This document shows positions 23,243 through 35,808 of a stretch of DNA of 64,000 nt, in pieces; positions within the stretch are counted from its first letter, which is position 1; each line of letters starts with the position of its first letter. The position numbers were made by a program, and so were the translations under genes. The stretch lies in assembly GCA_025201765.1 (NCBI GenBank), contig MU623358.1, forward strand, positions 186,001-250,000. Reading direction: 5' to 3'. Below the pieces are notes generated by a model that had not been told where the DNA came from, ran no database searches, and saw nothing but the letters and a program-made list of their open reading frames with translations. The stretch comes from Daldinia sp. FL1419 (lineage: Eukaryota; Ascomycota; Sordariomycetes; Xylariales; Hypoxylaceae).

Positions 23243-24175
23243 CGGGATATATCTCAAGATATGTAATATTACCTGGGTAGGTATGTATCTAGGTTAGGTA
23301 TTCGCACTATTAGCAACACATGCAACGCCTGATTGATATTAGAACAAGGTTTCTTTTCTTCTTTCTTTTTCTTCATTTAATTACTCCTGAGGGCATCAAG
23401 CCGACGAAGACGTTATATTAGCCAGTAACTACACACCTAGGCCAATTCCCTTTATATTTGAATATTAAAAAGCGGAATGAAAGAGAGAGTATCAACCTGT
23501 TTGTCACGAATGGCCTCCTTTTTTTCCTCCATCGCAGGGATGCCTGATACCTCTATATAAGTCTAGACGAAACCGAGTAAGTGGAACCTTTAGGAATCGA
23601 TTCGAGGGTCGCTAGGTTTAAATAGAGTCGATAGAAGCGAATAGAATGAGAGGATTAAAGGCTGCAAAAAGTTGAAGAATCATAATAATCGAGGGGCAGG
23701 TGTAGAGGAGGTACCTATTCCGTGGTATTTTAGCACTACTAAGGTACTATGTAATAAAGGAATCCCTGTATTGCGCCAACCTTTTTATCTACTACCTATC
23801 TCTTATTACTTGTCAAGTGTTCAAAAGAAAGAACTACCATGTATCTGGTATCATGTAGGTAGGTAAATAGAGTTATTCAGGTAAACTACATGTGCCAAGT
23901 ATCAACGGAATAAACCTAGTTAGTGTTTGTGTGCGACATGAATAGGTAATGCAGGGGCAAGTAGAATTGATTACCTAAGGCACTATACCCAAGGTACCTA
24001 CCTACCTATTTAGGCTAGTTATCAGGTTAGTAGGTTGAGAATTATCGATAATGAGGTGGGTTTTCTATTCCAACAAGAAAATAGCAACAAGAAAATAACA
24101 ACAACTACCATCGCCGCCATCAACGATTCTAATTTACTTTAATCTAGGTATCCATCTCAATCTATACATATTGGT
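23243..24175. other. Tail-to-tail intergenic region
   Basis: No gene is seen. It contains polypyrimidine runs near 23350-23375 and TAGGTACCTA-type motifs near 23265-23300 and 23985-24035. Confidence 0.6.
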
Positions 24176-25249
24176 TCACGACGACGAAGCCGCTGCTCTC
24201 TTCTCGATCTCCACCAGCTGCGGTGCAAGATCCTTGATGCACTCCTCCGCTGATCTATACTTCACCCCGAGGACTTGTTCCGTTTCAGGGGCGCTCGCAC
24301 CGTAGAATCCTTCCGGTTTCTGTGTCTTCTCTGGTTCGCCTACGGGTATCACATCTCGTTTTCCCGGAAGCGCCTCTCGCAGGTAATTTGCCATCTCCTG
24401 TGATCCCAGATCACCCGCGACGACGAACCATCGCTTGTTGGCAGCCTCCGGTTTGGTGGCGGCTAGCACGTGAGCCTGTGCGAGATCGCGCACGTCCACC
24501 CACAGATATATGAATGTGGGAGGTATGGGATCGGTCGATTTTAAACCGGGCCGTAGCAATGTTTGGTAGATAAGGCTCGTGCTCGTGTTCAGATCTTCCG
24601 GTTTTGCAATCTGCGAAGGGTCGAAGAGCGGCCCATAAACTCCAGGAGGGTTCAACGTCACCAACTCGAAGTTGCCTTTGCCCTCTTTTACAAAGTCCCA
24701 CGCCGCCTTCTCTGCGAGCGCCTTGCTAGCCGGGTATGTTATGTTCGGGTTATCAGTGGCCAAGGCCTGTTCGAGCGTGGTGGGGTTCCAATCATCCCTC
24801 GTGTAGATCCTCGGGGGATTCGAGATTGGGTTTGCAGCCATATCTCCTATAGCAGCGAACGACGAGGTGACGACGACTCGTTTCACGCTTGGCGCCACGC
24901 GGGTTATCCCCGACAGGATTTCAGTCGTGCCTTTGATGGCAGGGTCTAGGAAGTCGGTGCTCTTCACCGCCCGGATGAAGAAGGGCGAGGCCGTATGAAG
25001 GACAACTTCGAACGGCGGAGTTGATACCAAAGCCTCGTCGAAGGCGCCAGGAACAGTGATGTCAGGCACGACACCGAAATCTAGCTGCGGCGTGCCCACA
25101 TATTTGCCGAAGCTTTTTTTAAGGACGTCGATCTTGGACTCGGAACGGGCGACGGCACGCACTGAGAACCCCGCTTCGAGAAGCTGCGATAAAACATGTT
25201 GCGCGATATAGCCGTTCGCTCCCGTAAGGAGAACTCGTTGTGGTGCCAT
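24176..25249 (-). CDS. NAD(P)-dependent extended SDR, GRE2/dihydroflavonol-reductase-like
   Basis: Single exon of 357 residues. The N-terminal Rossmann motif is TGANGYIAQHV, followed by the cofactor-region arginines in RAVARSESK, the VLHTASPF strand, VVVTSSFAAIG with the catalytic serine, and YPASKALAEKAAW with the YxxxK pair. This is the pattern of fungal GRE2-like ketone/methylglyoxal reductases and dihydroflavonol-4-reductase relatives, which use NADPH in the cytosol. The C-terminal half carries PPTFIYLWVDVRDLAQAH, as usual. Exact substrate is unknown. The polypyrimidine stretch at about 25364-25408 lies just upstream of the start. Confidence 0.92.
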   Translation of the reverse strand: MAPQRVLLTGANGYIAQHVLSQLLEAGFSVRAVARSESKIDVLKKSFGKYVGTPQLDFGVVPDITVPGAFDEALVSTPPFEVVLHTASPFFIRAVKSTDFLDPAIKGTTEILSGITRVAPSVKRVVVTSSFAAIGDMAANPISNPPRIYTRDDWNPTTLEQALATDNPNITYPASKALAEKAAWDFVKEGKGNFELVTLNPPGVYGPLFDPSQIAKPEDLNTSTSLIYQTLLRPGLKSTDPIPPTFIYLWVDVRDLAQAHVLAATKPEAANKRWFVVAGDLGSQEMANYLREALPGKRDVIPVGEPEKTQKPEGFYGASAPETEQVLGVKYRSAEECIKDLAPQLVEIEKRAAASSS

Positions 25250-25377
25250 TATAAGATTTTTAGCTCGAAGGATGGGTAGCTTCGTATTTCTCGTCGAGAC
25301 CCTGAGGCGTTTTCGAAAATATCACTAGAGATGGAGTATAAGTAGAGAGCCAGTACATCGATATTTTTTTTCTTTTC

Positions 25378-25408
<31 letters not shown>

Positions 25409-28338
25409 GGTGGTGATTGGGGTATCCCAAGTATCATGCCGATGGCACCATTTATATTTCCCGTAACCCGATGTTTTCAACCGGGTCAATTAATCTAGAC
25501 TAACGTTATGGATTCTATGTAGATGCATTACCACCCTGATTCGGTAGTTGAGCCTATGCCTGCTCTACGCCAAATAGCCAATTGTGTAAAATGCAATAGG
25601 TACCTACAATTGACCTTAGCAAACCAACACCTCGGCTTAATTGTTGGATCCGATTCACGGTCAGATCCTATCCGGACCCTCGTCGTCATCGTGGGGTCCT
25701 ACACCTAACCCATCTTCGGAACCGCACGGCACATTGGTTACGCCGTCCACGGCGCCGCAAATCTACAGCGTCTGGTAGCAGAAAGCTTGGTTCATGTTTC
25801 CCAAGTTCCTGTCGTCCGAATATAACGGGTTTAAGCAAGTAGCGGGCTCGTTCGCAAGCCACGATAAGCTACGACAAGCCACGACAAGCTAGGATTTAAT
25901 TGTTATTAATCAGCGAACAACCGTTAAAGCCGATGTGCATCGTCTGGCGTTTTCGGTGTTTATATTGTATCCGCCTTCCATTCGATGTTCCGAAGTGCCG
26001 GGAACAGCCTTATCCTGTCGTTTTGCGCTGGTCTAGTACTCTTCTAGGAGATAAACGTATTCCCGTGAATCAAGCTACGCATCTGTTCAGTAATCGGGGG
26101 GATAATCAAACCGACAAGACATGGTAATAGTATGATACCTATGACATCTCGAATTCCACTGTATCTTCAGCCTTAAGTTTACCAGGTGAGTAATTCTTCA
26201 ACCTAGCGATATCACTTGTTGAAAGTGATTGCCATCTTTACGTATTCCTTACACATTATTACTAACGCTGAAAGGCGAAGACGTGAATATATATTACCGG
26301 TCAAGTACCTAGGTAAGCAACGAAACGCCCCTTTTACAATGTGCAAGTCCAGGTATTTGATAACGTAACACAAATGTGATCTTGATAGAGCAGAAGTACT
26401 TGAAGCTATTATGTCGACTAATAAGAGTCTTTGTTGAACGTCGAGTATCCGGATAGTTGGATAATACTAGTGACAATAATAATAAGAGGTAAGCGTAAGA
26501 AAGGTTACTTGAAATGATATCGATCTAGGTTAGAAGCTCTACATCATTACCCCAAGCAAGATACATACTTAGGAGTCAACAATATGAAATTACCTAGCAA
26601 CGGAAAATCAGGAAACAACTTGGTCTTGGCTACAGCTCAATTATCACGAGTCGAAGTCAACTAGAGCGGCTAACTACCTACCTATATTTGATGGTACTCA
26701 TATATGACTGACCAGATTCCGTGTTACATTACCTAGTGAGTACTAGACATTCTCAACAGATCAGTCACCAACTAATGGAGCCACGAGCCGCTTGTTTACT
26801 AGTAGTGGCTTCGCATCTTAAAGAGTACCTAATAATTTAAATAGCTTGAATTTGCTCATGGGTAGGTACCTAAGCATAAAGACTTCAAAATCTCCGAATC
26901 AAATCTAGGAGTATAAGCGTTACCAAGTTATATAAGACTGGTAGCTACCTACTACCCTAGGTATCGGGTGGTTGTATTTACATACATTGAAAGCGGCGGA
27001 ATGATATATCAACCAGATTAACAATTCGACATGTGTTTCAGAAGACAACCCCAAGGTCTCCTGAGAGGCTTCAAGTCCAAAAATATGAGTATCAAGGAGT
27101 CAGTTATTTATGGATTCTCGTAGGAGCAGCTTGTCAAATATTCAACGACGGCTTCTAATTCAGTTCTAGAGTAAGAGATAGGTTCATCAAAGATACCTAA
27201 CTAGGTATTTATTCACGGTTTGTTTTATACTCGCAGCCAAGTCTTATCCTAGTTCTAAATCATATTTACCTACCTTTACGTTATTCTTGGTGTAATTCTA
27301 TCTATACACCTACTCAGCGGATGCACTGTAGGAGATCGAGAATCTTCTGTAACCCGTTTACGGTCAGCTTGCTAACCCAATGCCGAGAAACGTATCTAAT
27401 ATAACTAGCTTCTTCTCGACTAAGGTATGCATATCATGGCCGAGAGTCACTTGAGCCTCTAAATGCTCGATAGTATTCCTTCGTATACGAGCTAAAGCTG
27501 TTTGCTTTCTCGTGGCTAGCTGGGTCGTCGACGGATTAGTCTGTCGGCCCTACTCAGCATTATATCACATCAGCGAATTCGGGGAAAGTCTCGACGAACG
27601 TGCAACCGACGTAACATACCTTGCCTCTAAGCGCTCGAGACTACATACCAGGACCCTGTCGGCATCTGTATATTCTCTACTAATGGTTGGATTGGAGAAA
27701 CCTCGGGACCTATGGTGCCCCCCCCCCCCCCCCTCCCCCTACTTGCGCAACGCTACTGGGAAATCTTCGGCTTGGACGAGGCGGGAGTCCGGATTTCACG
27801 GCCCGCAATCCGGCGCCGATCTACACTATATTCAAAGAATATGCTTCACCATCTTTCCCCATAGTACCTGGGTAACTATGCATTGGATGCTTGCTTGCCC
27901 CCCCGATCGCGTTCCGGTGTCGAGGGTCACAATTCATACGCTCGGGGGTGTTGATGTCACAAGGGATGGGACGGCAGAGGAGAGCCGATCTTACATGACC
28001 CCATGAAATGTTTTGCCAAGCTGTGGCTTCCATAGAGCTCGTGTCCTGCTTGGTCAACGTTGGTAAACGTCGGTTATACCTCCTTGCTCATTGACCATGG
28101 CCAAACCTTGTAAGGGGTAGGGGAGTAGAGCGCGGTAGCGGCGGTGGGCTTAGTGTCGAACTATGTATAAAGGTAATAAGTAATAAATTATTCCTCGAGC
28201 AGTCGAGGCCCTAATCCTCTTGAAACCTCTCCTTTCTTCCATATCTCATCCAACCTCTGTCCCCTTTACCCCTTGCTTATGTTGGGTACTAGGTAGCTCT
28301 TTCTAATCTCTCCATTTTTCTCGTGAAGTAAGGCAAAG
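25250..28338. other. 3-kb gene-free region
   Basis: No supported coding sequence. Open frames at 25523-26127 and 27512-28006 lack domains, conservation signals or splice logic; the latter runs through a poly-C tract at about 27719-27733. Many TACCTA/CTAGGTA motifs are scattered through it. The last 200 bases are the pyrimidine-rich leader of the GH3 gene. Confidence 0.6.
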
Positions 28339-30910
28339 ATGGCGGACATAAACGTGGAACAGGTCCTTAAGAAGCTCTCCATGAGTGACAAGGTCGATCT
28401 TCTGGCAGGTATCGACTTTTGGCATACCAAGGGACTCCCTGAGCATGGCATTCCTTCGTTGCGCCTAACTGATGGACCTAATGGTGTTCGTGGAACCAAG
28501 TTTTTCAACGGCATCAAAGCCGCCTGTTTTCCCTGTGGAACTGGATTAGGTGCCACATTCAACCTTGAACTTCTGGAGGAAGCAGGGAGGAAAATGGGAG
28601 AGGAGGCCAAGGTGAAGGGAGCACATGCAATCCTAGGACCTACCATTAACATGCAGCGAGGTCCTCTTGGCGGTCGAGGATTTGAGTCTCTAGGCGAAGA
28701 CCCCTTCCTGGCTGGACTGGGCGCTGCTGCACTCGTCAGGGGTATCCAGTCAACTGGCATCCAAGCTACCATTAAGCATTTCGTTTGCAACGACCACGAA
28801 CACAAACGAAATGCCGTACAAGCAATCATTACGGAACGAGCATTGCGTGAGATTTATGCGTTGCCGTTCCAGCTAGTCGTTCGCGACTCCAACCCGGCGT
28901 CGTTTATGACGGGATACAATGGAGTTAACGGAACGTACTGTAGCGAGAACCCAAAGCTTCTAGATAAAATGCTACGTGGAGAATGGGGCTGGGATGGAAT
29001 GGTTATGAGCGACTGGTACGGCACGTACAGTACTACGGAAGCGGCCATAGCCGGTCTCGATCTTGAGATGCCTGGTCCACCTCGATTTAGGGGCGAGCCG
29101 CTGAAATTCAACGTCTCTACCAACAAAGTTCGTACCCATATTCTAGACCAGCGGGTGAAAGCCATGTTGGAATTCATCAAAAAGTGCGCTGCTAGCGGGG
29201 TGAAAGAAAATGCCCCTGAAGGCACAGCCGATACCCCTGAAACTGCTCAGCTTCTTCGGCGCATAGGTAACGAGGGGATTGTCTTACTAAAAAACGACAA
29301 GAACGTTTTACCCTTGAAAAAGGATAAAAAGGTACGGCAGTTTTCGTTGACTTTACACTGTTCCTTAACCCTAATAGCTGATTGCCTGATATTTATAGAC
29401 GGTAGTTATCGGACCTAATGCCAAAGTTGCGACTTACCACGGAGGAGGATCTGCGTCTTTGGCTGCGTACTATGCCGTAACACCGTTCGACGGTGTTAGC
29501 AACAAGCTGTCCTCGCCCCCGGATTATACAATCGGCCAGTATTCACACAAATTGCTACCGCTCCTCGGATATTCGACCAAGTCGACGAAGGGCGCCCAAG
29601 GAATGACTATGAAAGTTTACACAGAAGGACACGATGTCCTAGACAGACAACCGGTTGATCAACTAGAGCTCCTCAAAACGGAGATGCTGCTAATCGACTA
29701 CGAGAACCCGAACGTGGACAGTCCTCTTTGGTATGCGACCCTCGAGGGATCGTTGGTCGCCGAGGAAGACGCAACATGGGAATTCGGAGTCGTCGTGTCC
29801 GGGTCAGCAAATCTTTATATCAATAACGAGCTCGTCATAGACAATACTACGGAACAAAAACTAGGCGAAGCATTCTTCGGCAGTGCTACGGTCGAAGTAA
29901 AGGGCACCTACAAGTTAGAAAAAGGGAAACCTTACGACTTCAAGGTTACTTTTGGATCGAGCCCAACATCCAAGTTAGGAGGTGGTGCAGTTCTTCTCAA
30001 CGGCGGTGCTCTCAGGGTTGGCGGATGCAAGGTTGTGGATCCCAAGGCCGAGATAGCCCGCGCCGTCGAGCTAGCTCGGGGTGCCGATCAAGTCATTGTA
30101 TGTGCCGGACTCAACGCTGAATGGGAAACGGAAGGCAACGATCGTACTGATATGAGTCTCCCTCCCGGATTGGATGGCTTGATCGCTGCTGTCGCGAAAG
30201 CAAATCCCAACACAGCGGTTGTCATGCAGTCCGGCACCCCGGTAGAGATGCCTTGGATCAACGACGTGAATGCTCTCGTGCATGCTTGGTACGGCGGTAA
30301 CGAGACAGGTAACACTATCGCTGATATACTGTTTGGTGATGTAAACCCTTCTGGGAAGCTTAGCCTGAGCTTCCCTGTCCGCGTTCAGCATAACCCTGCG
30401 TATCTGAACTACCGGACTGAAGGTGGCCGAGTGATCTACGGCGAAGATATCTATATCGGCTACCGCTACTACGAATATGTCGACCGTAAGGTTTTATTCC
30501 CATTCGGACATGGGTTGAGCTACACCACCTTTTCCTTTTCGGACTTATCCGTCGCGGAGAAGGATGGAGAACTGACCGTGTCGGTTGCCGTCAAGAATAC
30601 TGGTAATGCAAAGGGTGCCGAGGTAGCCCAGGTCTACGTAGCACCCAAGCAGAAAGCCAAGGTAAACCGCCCAGTCAAAGAGCTCAAGGGATTCGCCAAG
30701 GTAGAGTTGGCACCGGGTGAAACCAGGAAAGCTGTCGTCAACGTTGCGAAGAAATATGCAGCTAGTTACTGGGACGAGGACCGGGATCAATGGTGCGTTG
30801 AAGAGGGAGAGTACGAAGTTATTGTAAGCGACAGTAGCGAGATGAAAGAGGGTAAAGTCTTGAAGGGTTCGTTCAAAGTGGCAGAGACATTCTGGTGGTC
30901 CGGGCTATAA
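28339..30910 (+). CDS. GH3 beta-glucosidase with PA14 domain, intracellular type
   Basis: Exons 28339-29331 and 29399-30910 (67-nt intron) give 834 residues. Order: (beta/alpha)8 barrel with RLTDGPNGVRG, GPTINMQRGPLGGRGFESLGEDP, KHFVCNDHEHKR and the nucleophile Asp225 in GMVMSDWYG; then the second GH3 domain beginning VVIGPNA, interrupted by a PA14 insertion (about residues 395-535); the acid/base region WETEGNDRTDMSLP (about 573-585); and a C-terminal fibronectin-III-like domain (about 710-785). It hydrolyses terminal beta-D-glucosides. The N-terminus MADINVEQVLKKLS has no signal peptide, so the enzyme is predicted to act inside the cell on imported cello-oligosaccharides or glucosides. Confidence 0.95.
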
Positions 30911-31578
30911 TTATGAAAATAATTCTGAGGTTGGGTTTGAGAATCGACCAGTACGAAAAGTATGACAAGGCGTCTTTGTTGTTGAGATAGATTTTTGAAT
31001 GGGAAATATTCGATATGGCTGAGCGATATGGGAAATAGATTACGCGTTTACTATAATTAATCTTTGTGTTGGATGAATCTGTTGGTATAGCTTCGACGTG
31101 ATGAAATTCTATAAAAGTTTTCCCACTGGAGAAAAAAAAAAGTATCGGGTACCTCCTAACCTAGTACTACTCTTTGGACCCTGAATTGACCCCGCGGTGG
31201 GTCTATCAGAGGCACGTACATAAGTATCTGTGTAGAAACGCGGGGCAAATCTCCAAGACGCGACGCGATCCGTCAATCTTCAATTTAGGTACCTTAGGTA
31301 GGTACATAGAACCTTGGATGGCAGTAACGAGATGAAATAGAAATCGATTACCTATACCTACCTAGGTACCTACCTAGGTACCTACCTAACTTAGGTACGT
31401 GTAATAGTCTAACTTGAATTAAACAACCTATTATTTTATTTCATTATTCATGTCTCGCGATTTAGAAAGGTGGAATTGCTAAAAGAGATAACCTACATAG
31501 TCCCTTATATAACAAGTCTTGACTATTAACAAGAGCAACCACATCAATATATCAATACATTGATACCAAAAACCACCA
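30911..31578. other. Intergenic region with CCTAGGTA repeats
   Basis: No gene is seen. Dense TACCTAGGTACC units lie at about 31285-31400, upstream of the kinetochore gene. Confidence 0.65.
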
Positions 31579-32495
31579 ATGGCTCCCCCCACGATCCTCG
31601 CCCACAAATCCTCCTTCCTCACCGCGCAAACGCTCCAATTATCGCAATCCCTAGCGCCTAGTAATACATGGCGCGCATCGAACCAGCGCATCCCCGACGG
31701 CGACGGCTTGAGCGATCGCGTCGTCGACGAGGCGCTTTACCGCGCGAACCACGTCTTGCAACAGCATGCGCGCCGCGTATATGCGCCCCAGTCTAGCCGG
31801 CACGTCGCGGAGCAGATCGAGACGCTGTACCTGGAGGCTGCGGAGAGGGCTGTGCGCGGGGAGGGAGGGAGGGAGGACGATGAGGAGGACGATGTAGATA
31901 TGAGTGTCGGGATTGGGAGAGGTCCCAAGTTTTTGATGGTTGGTGCGGATTTCGGTAGGTTCTTACGACTCTGACATACGACATATTATACCCAAAACAT
32001 GGCGTTAAGAACTATACAGCATCCGACGAAGTCATCGCCACCCTCCCCGGCGCATGGGACCAATACTCCAGCACCCAAGCCGAAGCACACCCCGCCGAAG
32101 CCCTGCGCTACGCCGACCTTGCCGCCTCCCTAACCCTGCTCTCCTCGCGCCGGAAAGAAACTCGCGCGCGCCTCAATCGCTTACGTCGACTGCGCAACCT
32201 CCTAGCCCCCTTTTCTTCCACCGCCACTAATCCTGTTCCCTCTTCCATAGTCGACTCTTCTAACCCCCAGAGCAGCGACGCTCACACCGAATCCGGCATC
32301 GACAAAGTTCAGCCGAACCTCGTTACGCGCGACGGCGAGATGGAAAAGGAACTCGAGCGTATGCGTGTACTGCTCGTCCGTGTCGCCGCCCGCGTAGCCC
32401 AGCTGCCGGATCCGGAATCCGGTGGGGACGCCGTGATGGATGACCTGGAGGCTGTGGAGCGGGCCAAGGTTGACAGATTACTAGACGAGTTCTGA
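31579..32495 (+). CDS. fta4: Kinetochore Sim4 complex subunit Fta4-like
   Basis: Exons 31579-31954 and 32020-32495 (65-nt intron) give 283 residues. The N-terminus ILAHKSSFLTAQTLQLSQSLAPSNTWR, followed by VVDEALYRANHVLQQHARRVY and HVAEQIETLY, matches the Fta4 family of the inner kinetochore Sim4/COMA-type complex. An acidic stretch (EDDEEDDVDM) is followed by the conserved LPGAWDQY and a helical C-terminus ending DRLLDEF, with likely coiled coil in ELERMRVLLVRVAARV. The protein is expected at centromeres in the nucleus. Usual Fta4 length is about 230-290, so it is complete. The call rests on remembered family patterns. Confidence 0.8.
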
Positions 32496-32869
32496 TGCGG
32501 TATGAAATGCTTTATCATTTTATCAAACTGTTGTTGCAGGGTTCTTTCTTATAGGAGTGGGCTTTTGGCATAGAGATGGATGCTTGTGTCTTGGGCCTTA
32601 GGGCGGCTCATGTCGTTGATGTAAAATGATGATACCCCCAAATATAGTATACATAGCACCGTTGTATCATATATATTTGAAAATAAGTTCAGACGTAAGC
32701 ATCATAACCCGAATGGAGCGAGAGGGGGGATATTAATGTATAAGTGAGTGGATACAATAGGTATTCTACCAGACTACCATTTCCAATCTTTGACCTTTCT
32801 CGTCTTCCATCTAGTCATACTCGTGATAATCAATATATCATAACCCCATACTTCAGACATTCACCCTCG
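32496..32869. other. Short tail-to-tail spacer
   Basis: 374 bases between the convergent stop codons of the Fta4-like and calpain-like genes. No feature beyond 3' UTR sequence is seen. Confidence 0.6.
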
Positions 32870-35808
32870 TTAAGCTTGCGGCACAAGAGACAGAATACTC
32901 TTCTTCCTCTCTTCCTGGTTACCCTCAAGAGTAGCATCCTTGGAACTATCATCGACATCCAGGCCCTTGGACGTCTTGGGTTCTTCGTTTTTCTCTTCGT
33001 CTTCGTCTTCGTCTTCGTCTTCGGCTTTGTCTTTACTGCTCTTTGCATAAGGGTTCGGACGGACCACGCGTAGCTTCACAATCTCCTTGTCTCTATCCTC
33101 ATCTGACACCTTATAATAGACGCGCAGGCCGACCGTAGCGACCGCGTTCCACGGGTCTTTCTCGAATTCGTCCTCTTCCTCCGGGGGCTCAACGGGAGCC
33201 GGTGGGGGAGGCGGGGGAGGGCTGCTAGCCTGTCGCTTCAGTTCAAAATCCAGCTCTCGTTCGCTAATATCAGAAACTGATGAAATATCGCTTTCATCCA
33301 AAGAATCATCTTCTTCTTCCTCCTCCGTCTCCGTTGCTCGCTTCTCTCCCGGCTCATCGCTAGCGCCCGCCTTCGGTTTCTTTGCTGAATCCCCCGAAAC
33401 CGCCTTATCATCGGTGATCTTTTCGGATCCAGGTGTCTCATCCGGTTTAGCCCCCTCCGATACTTCGGAAGTATTAGCCGACTGCTCGTCAGACTTTGGC
33501 AGTGATTCCGTGGAAGGCGTTTCCACCTTGGGATCTGTACTCGAATCAGAACCCGGTTCTTTTCCAGGGCTATCCGGCGCCGGGGTCGGGCTTGGTGATA
33601 ACACTTGCACGTGTTTATCCCCAGGCTCCGACGACTGTTTATCAGAGCTGGTCTCCTTTTTGTTCTGGCCCTCCTTAACCTTTAACTTTTCGGCTTTCGC
33701 TGCCTTTTTGGCTTGCGCTTTGGCCTTGGCCTTGGCCTTCTTCTCCTGGTTCTTCTTATGAGCTTTGACACGGTAATAATGATGGCGCTGCCGGGCTTCC
33801 ATCATCTTCTTCTTTAGTTCCTCACGTTCTTTAGCCTTTTTGCGCTGCTCTGCTTCCTTTCGAGCCTTCTTTTCTTCGGGGGATTCAATGATCTTCCCCT
33901 TACTGTGAGCCAAATCGTACGACATACCAACGGCAACCAGCTTGTCCCTGCGGTCTCGTGCGTGGTTGCGAACCACCTCCTCTATCGGCAGTTTTTCCAT
34001 GTTCCGAGTAGCATCAATCTTTAACAAAACAGTATATTCTCCTTCTTCTAGCTCAAGCTCTACATTTACCGAACGGTTCAGGCGGATTGAGCTGATGCTG
34101 CGAACAACGTAGTCTTCTTGGCCGTTTTTATGTAAGCGAAAGTTCAGCTCAAATCGGTATTGTCCTTCGAGTCCTCGATAGTACCGCTCATCCAGTTGAG
34201 AGAGGACAATGACAACAGGTCCAGTCTTTGCGAGGGAAAAGGTGAAATATGTGTCGTGGTAGTCTAACGTCCAGGGGACCGAGAGAGTGGTCCACAGAGA
34301 GGTAACTTTCCACTCCGGCCCAAAGAGTCGCGTTCTGTCAAAAGCCTGGTACTTTCGAAGCAGATCGTCGTACGAAATCCAGAAATTTCCATCGTCGCCG
34401 AAACGATGGTTGAGTTTAACTAGCCATTCAGCTGTCCACTCTTTTGATCCGTCACTCCAAGGACCGGTCCATTCCCCCTTTCCCCAGGGATTCTTGAGAA
34501 GGACAAGTCTCTGACCGTCAATATCTACTGCCTTCATTATCGAATAGGCGTGAAGCTCGTAGATGCCCTTGCGTTCGCCCCAATAAGAACCCCACATTCC
34601 GGTAGAGCATCCGAAAAGGAATTCATCATTCACCTTCATGAGCTCTTCTTTCCAGAAATACTCCTTGTCCAGAATGTCCGTAGTATAAAGCTGCAAAATG
34701 TTAGGAGCAGGATAAATTCCAACGGCACAGGAATAAATTATCTACCTCGGAAGTAACTCCACCAGTGAGATCCTCGATTCCCTCACCAGTAAATCCGCCT
34801 TCTATCGATGCGTAGTCACCATGCGCTTTAGCGTATGCCTTCTCGAGCAGTGGAAGCCAAGTCTCGTTTTCGTGTTCGCACTGAGCAAAATAAAGAGCTC
34901 CGGACCCGCTCTGATAGGCCTTTCGATATTGTTCTTCGGAGTTGATCCTTTCACGGTCTTCCCAGAGTATTCGCTCGAGAAAGCTCTCATCGAAGTCGGG
35001 CTTGGTCAAGAATAGCTTGTCATCAATAATCTCCGAAATCCACTCTCCGTCACGGTGGAAGACAAAACCATATACACCGACCTGCTCGTCGCGGGCTACG
35101 CATACCCTTTCGATCAAACTAGGCTTGTTGCTAAGCGTACATAGACCGGCGAGCAGCCAGCAATCGCCATCGCGACCTTGTCTGACATCGTTGGCAGTGG
35201 GACCTTCGATATAGAACTTTGGGTCGTCAAAAATGTCAACTACGCGTTTGACACTCTTGGGCTTAAAGTACGAGTCGGCTTTCTCCTTGGTATTACAGAG
35301 GGACTCGAGGGTATCCCGGCTACCCCATTTCAGATCAATCTCGAGATCAAAGTGTGGATCTCTATATTTCTGATTTACACGCCGACATTCCTTGACGATT
35401 TTGGCAACCTTGGCCTGGCAGACGGCAGCAGCCTCTTCGTACGACGTCTGGGTGTTTGTGCCAACGGCTTTGGTAGACCGCTTCGCCGCTTTCTCGGCGT
35501 ATTCATTATGTGGGATGACGGTAGTTGCTAGTAAGGTATAATTAATAAAGGATTCATGCTATCCAGGTATACTTAAACCGCTAGTTAGGGAAGTAGAGTA
35601 GTATATTAAAACGAGGCTACAAACCTTTCCCGGGAGCTTTGGTAGTAAACTTTTCCCAGAACTCGTCAATGGCTTCCTGGGGCGTTTGCTTCTTAGGTTT
35701 CCTAGGTGTTTGCGTGCTCACTGGTACCACAGCCATCACGACACGGTCTCCGATGTCTTGGTCCAGGTATCCCGTCTCCGAAGGCGCAGTAGGATCGACG
35801 TCGGACAT
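32870..35808 (-). CDS. Calpain-like cysteine protease with charged C-terminal tail
   Basis: Three exons (35625-35808, 34746-35527, 32870-34690) give 928 residues. The papain-fold calpain core is intact: GDCWLLAGLCTLSN with the catalytic Cys, GIYELHAYSIM with the His, and VLLKNPWGKGEW with the Asn. A C2-like beta-sandwich region follows (PWTLDYHDTYFTFSLAKTGP). After it come a lysine/alanine-rich predicted coiled coil, a Ser/Pro/Glu-rich tract, a poly-proline stretch, a short WNAVATVGLRVYYKV module and an acidic repeat encoded near 33000-33030. Calpains are Ca2+-linked cytosolic proteases with limited proteolysis roles; this tail architecture is seen in filamentous fungi. It is not the Rim13/PalB type as far as I can judge. 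Target unknown. Confidence 0.9.

Noticed and set aside
27512..28006. 164-codon open frame
   Set aside because: It runs through a poly-C tract and has no domain or conserved motif; expected by chance in a GC-richer spacer.
32744..33073. Plus-strand open frame overlapping the calpain 3' end
   Set aside because: It is the complement of the calpain's acidic repeat and 3' UTR; a shadow frame.
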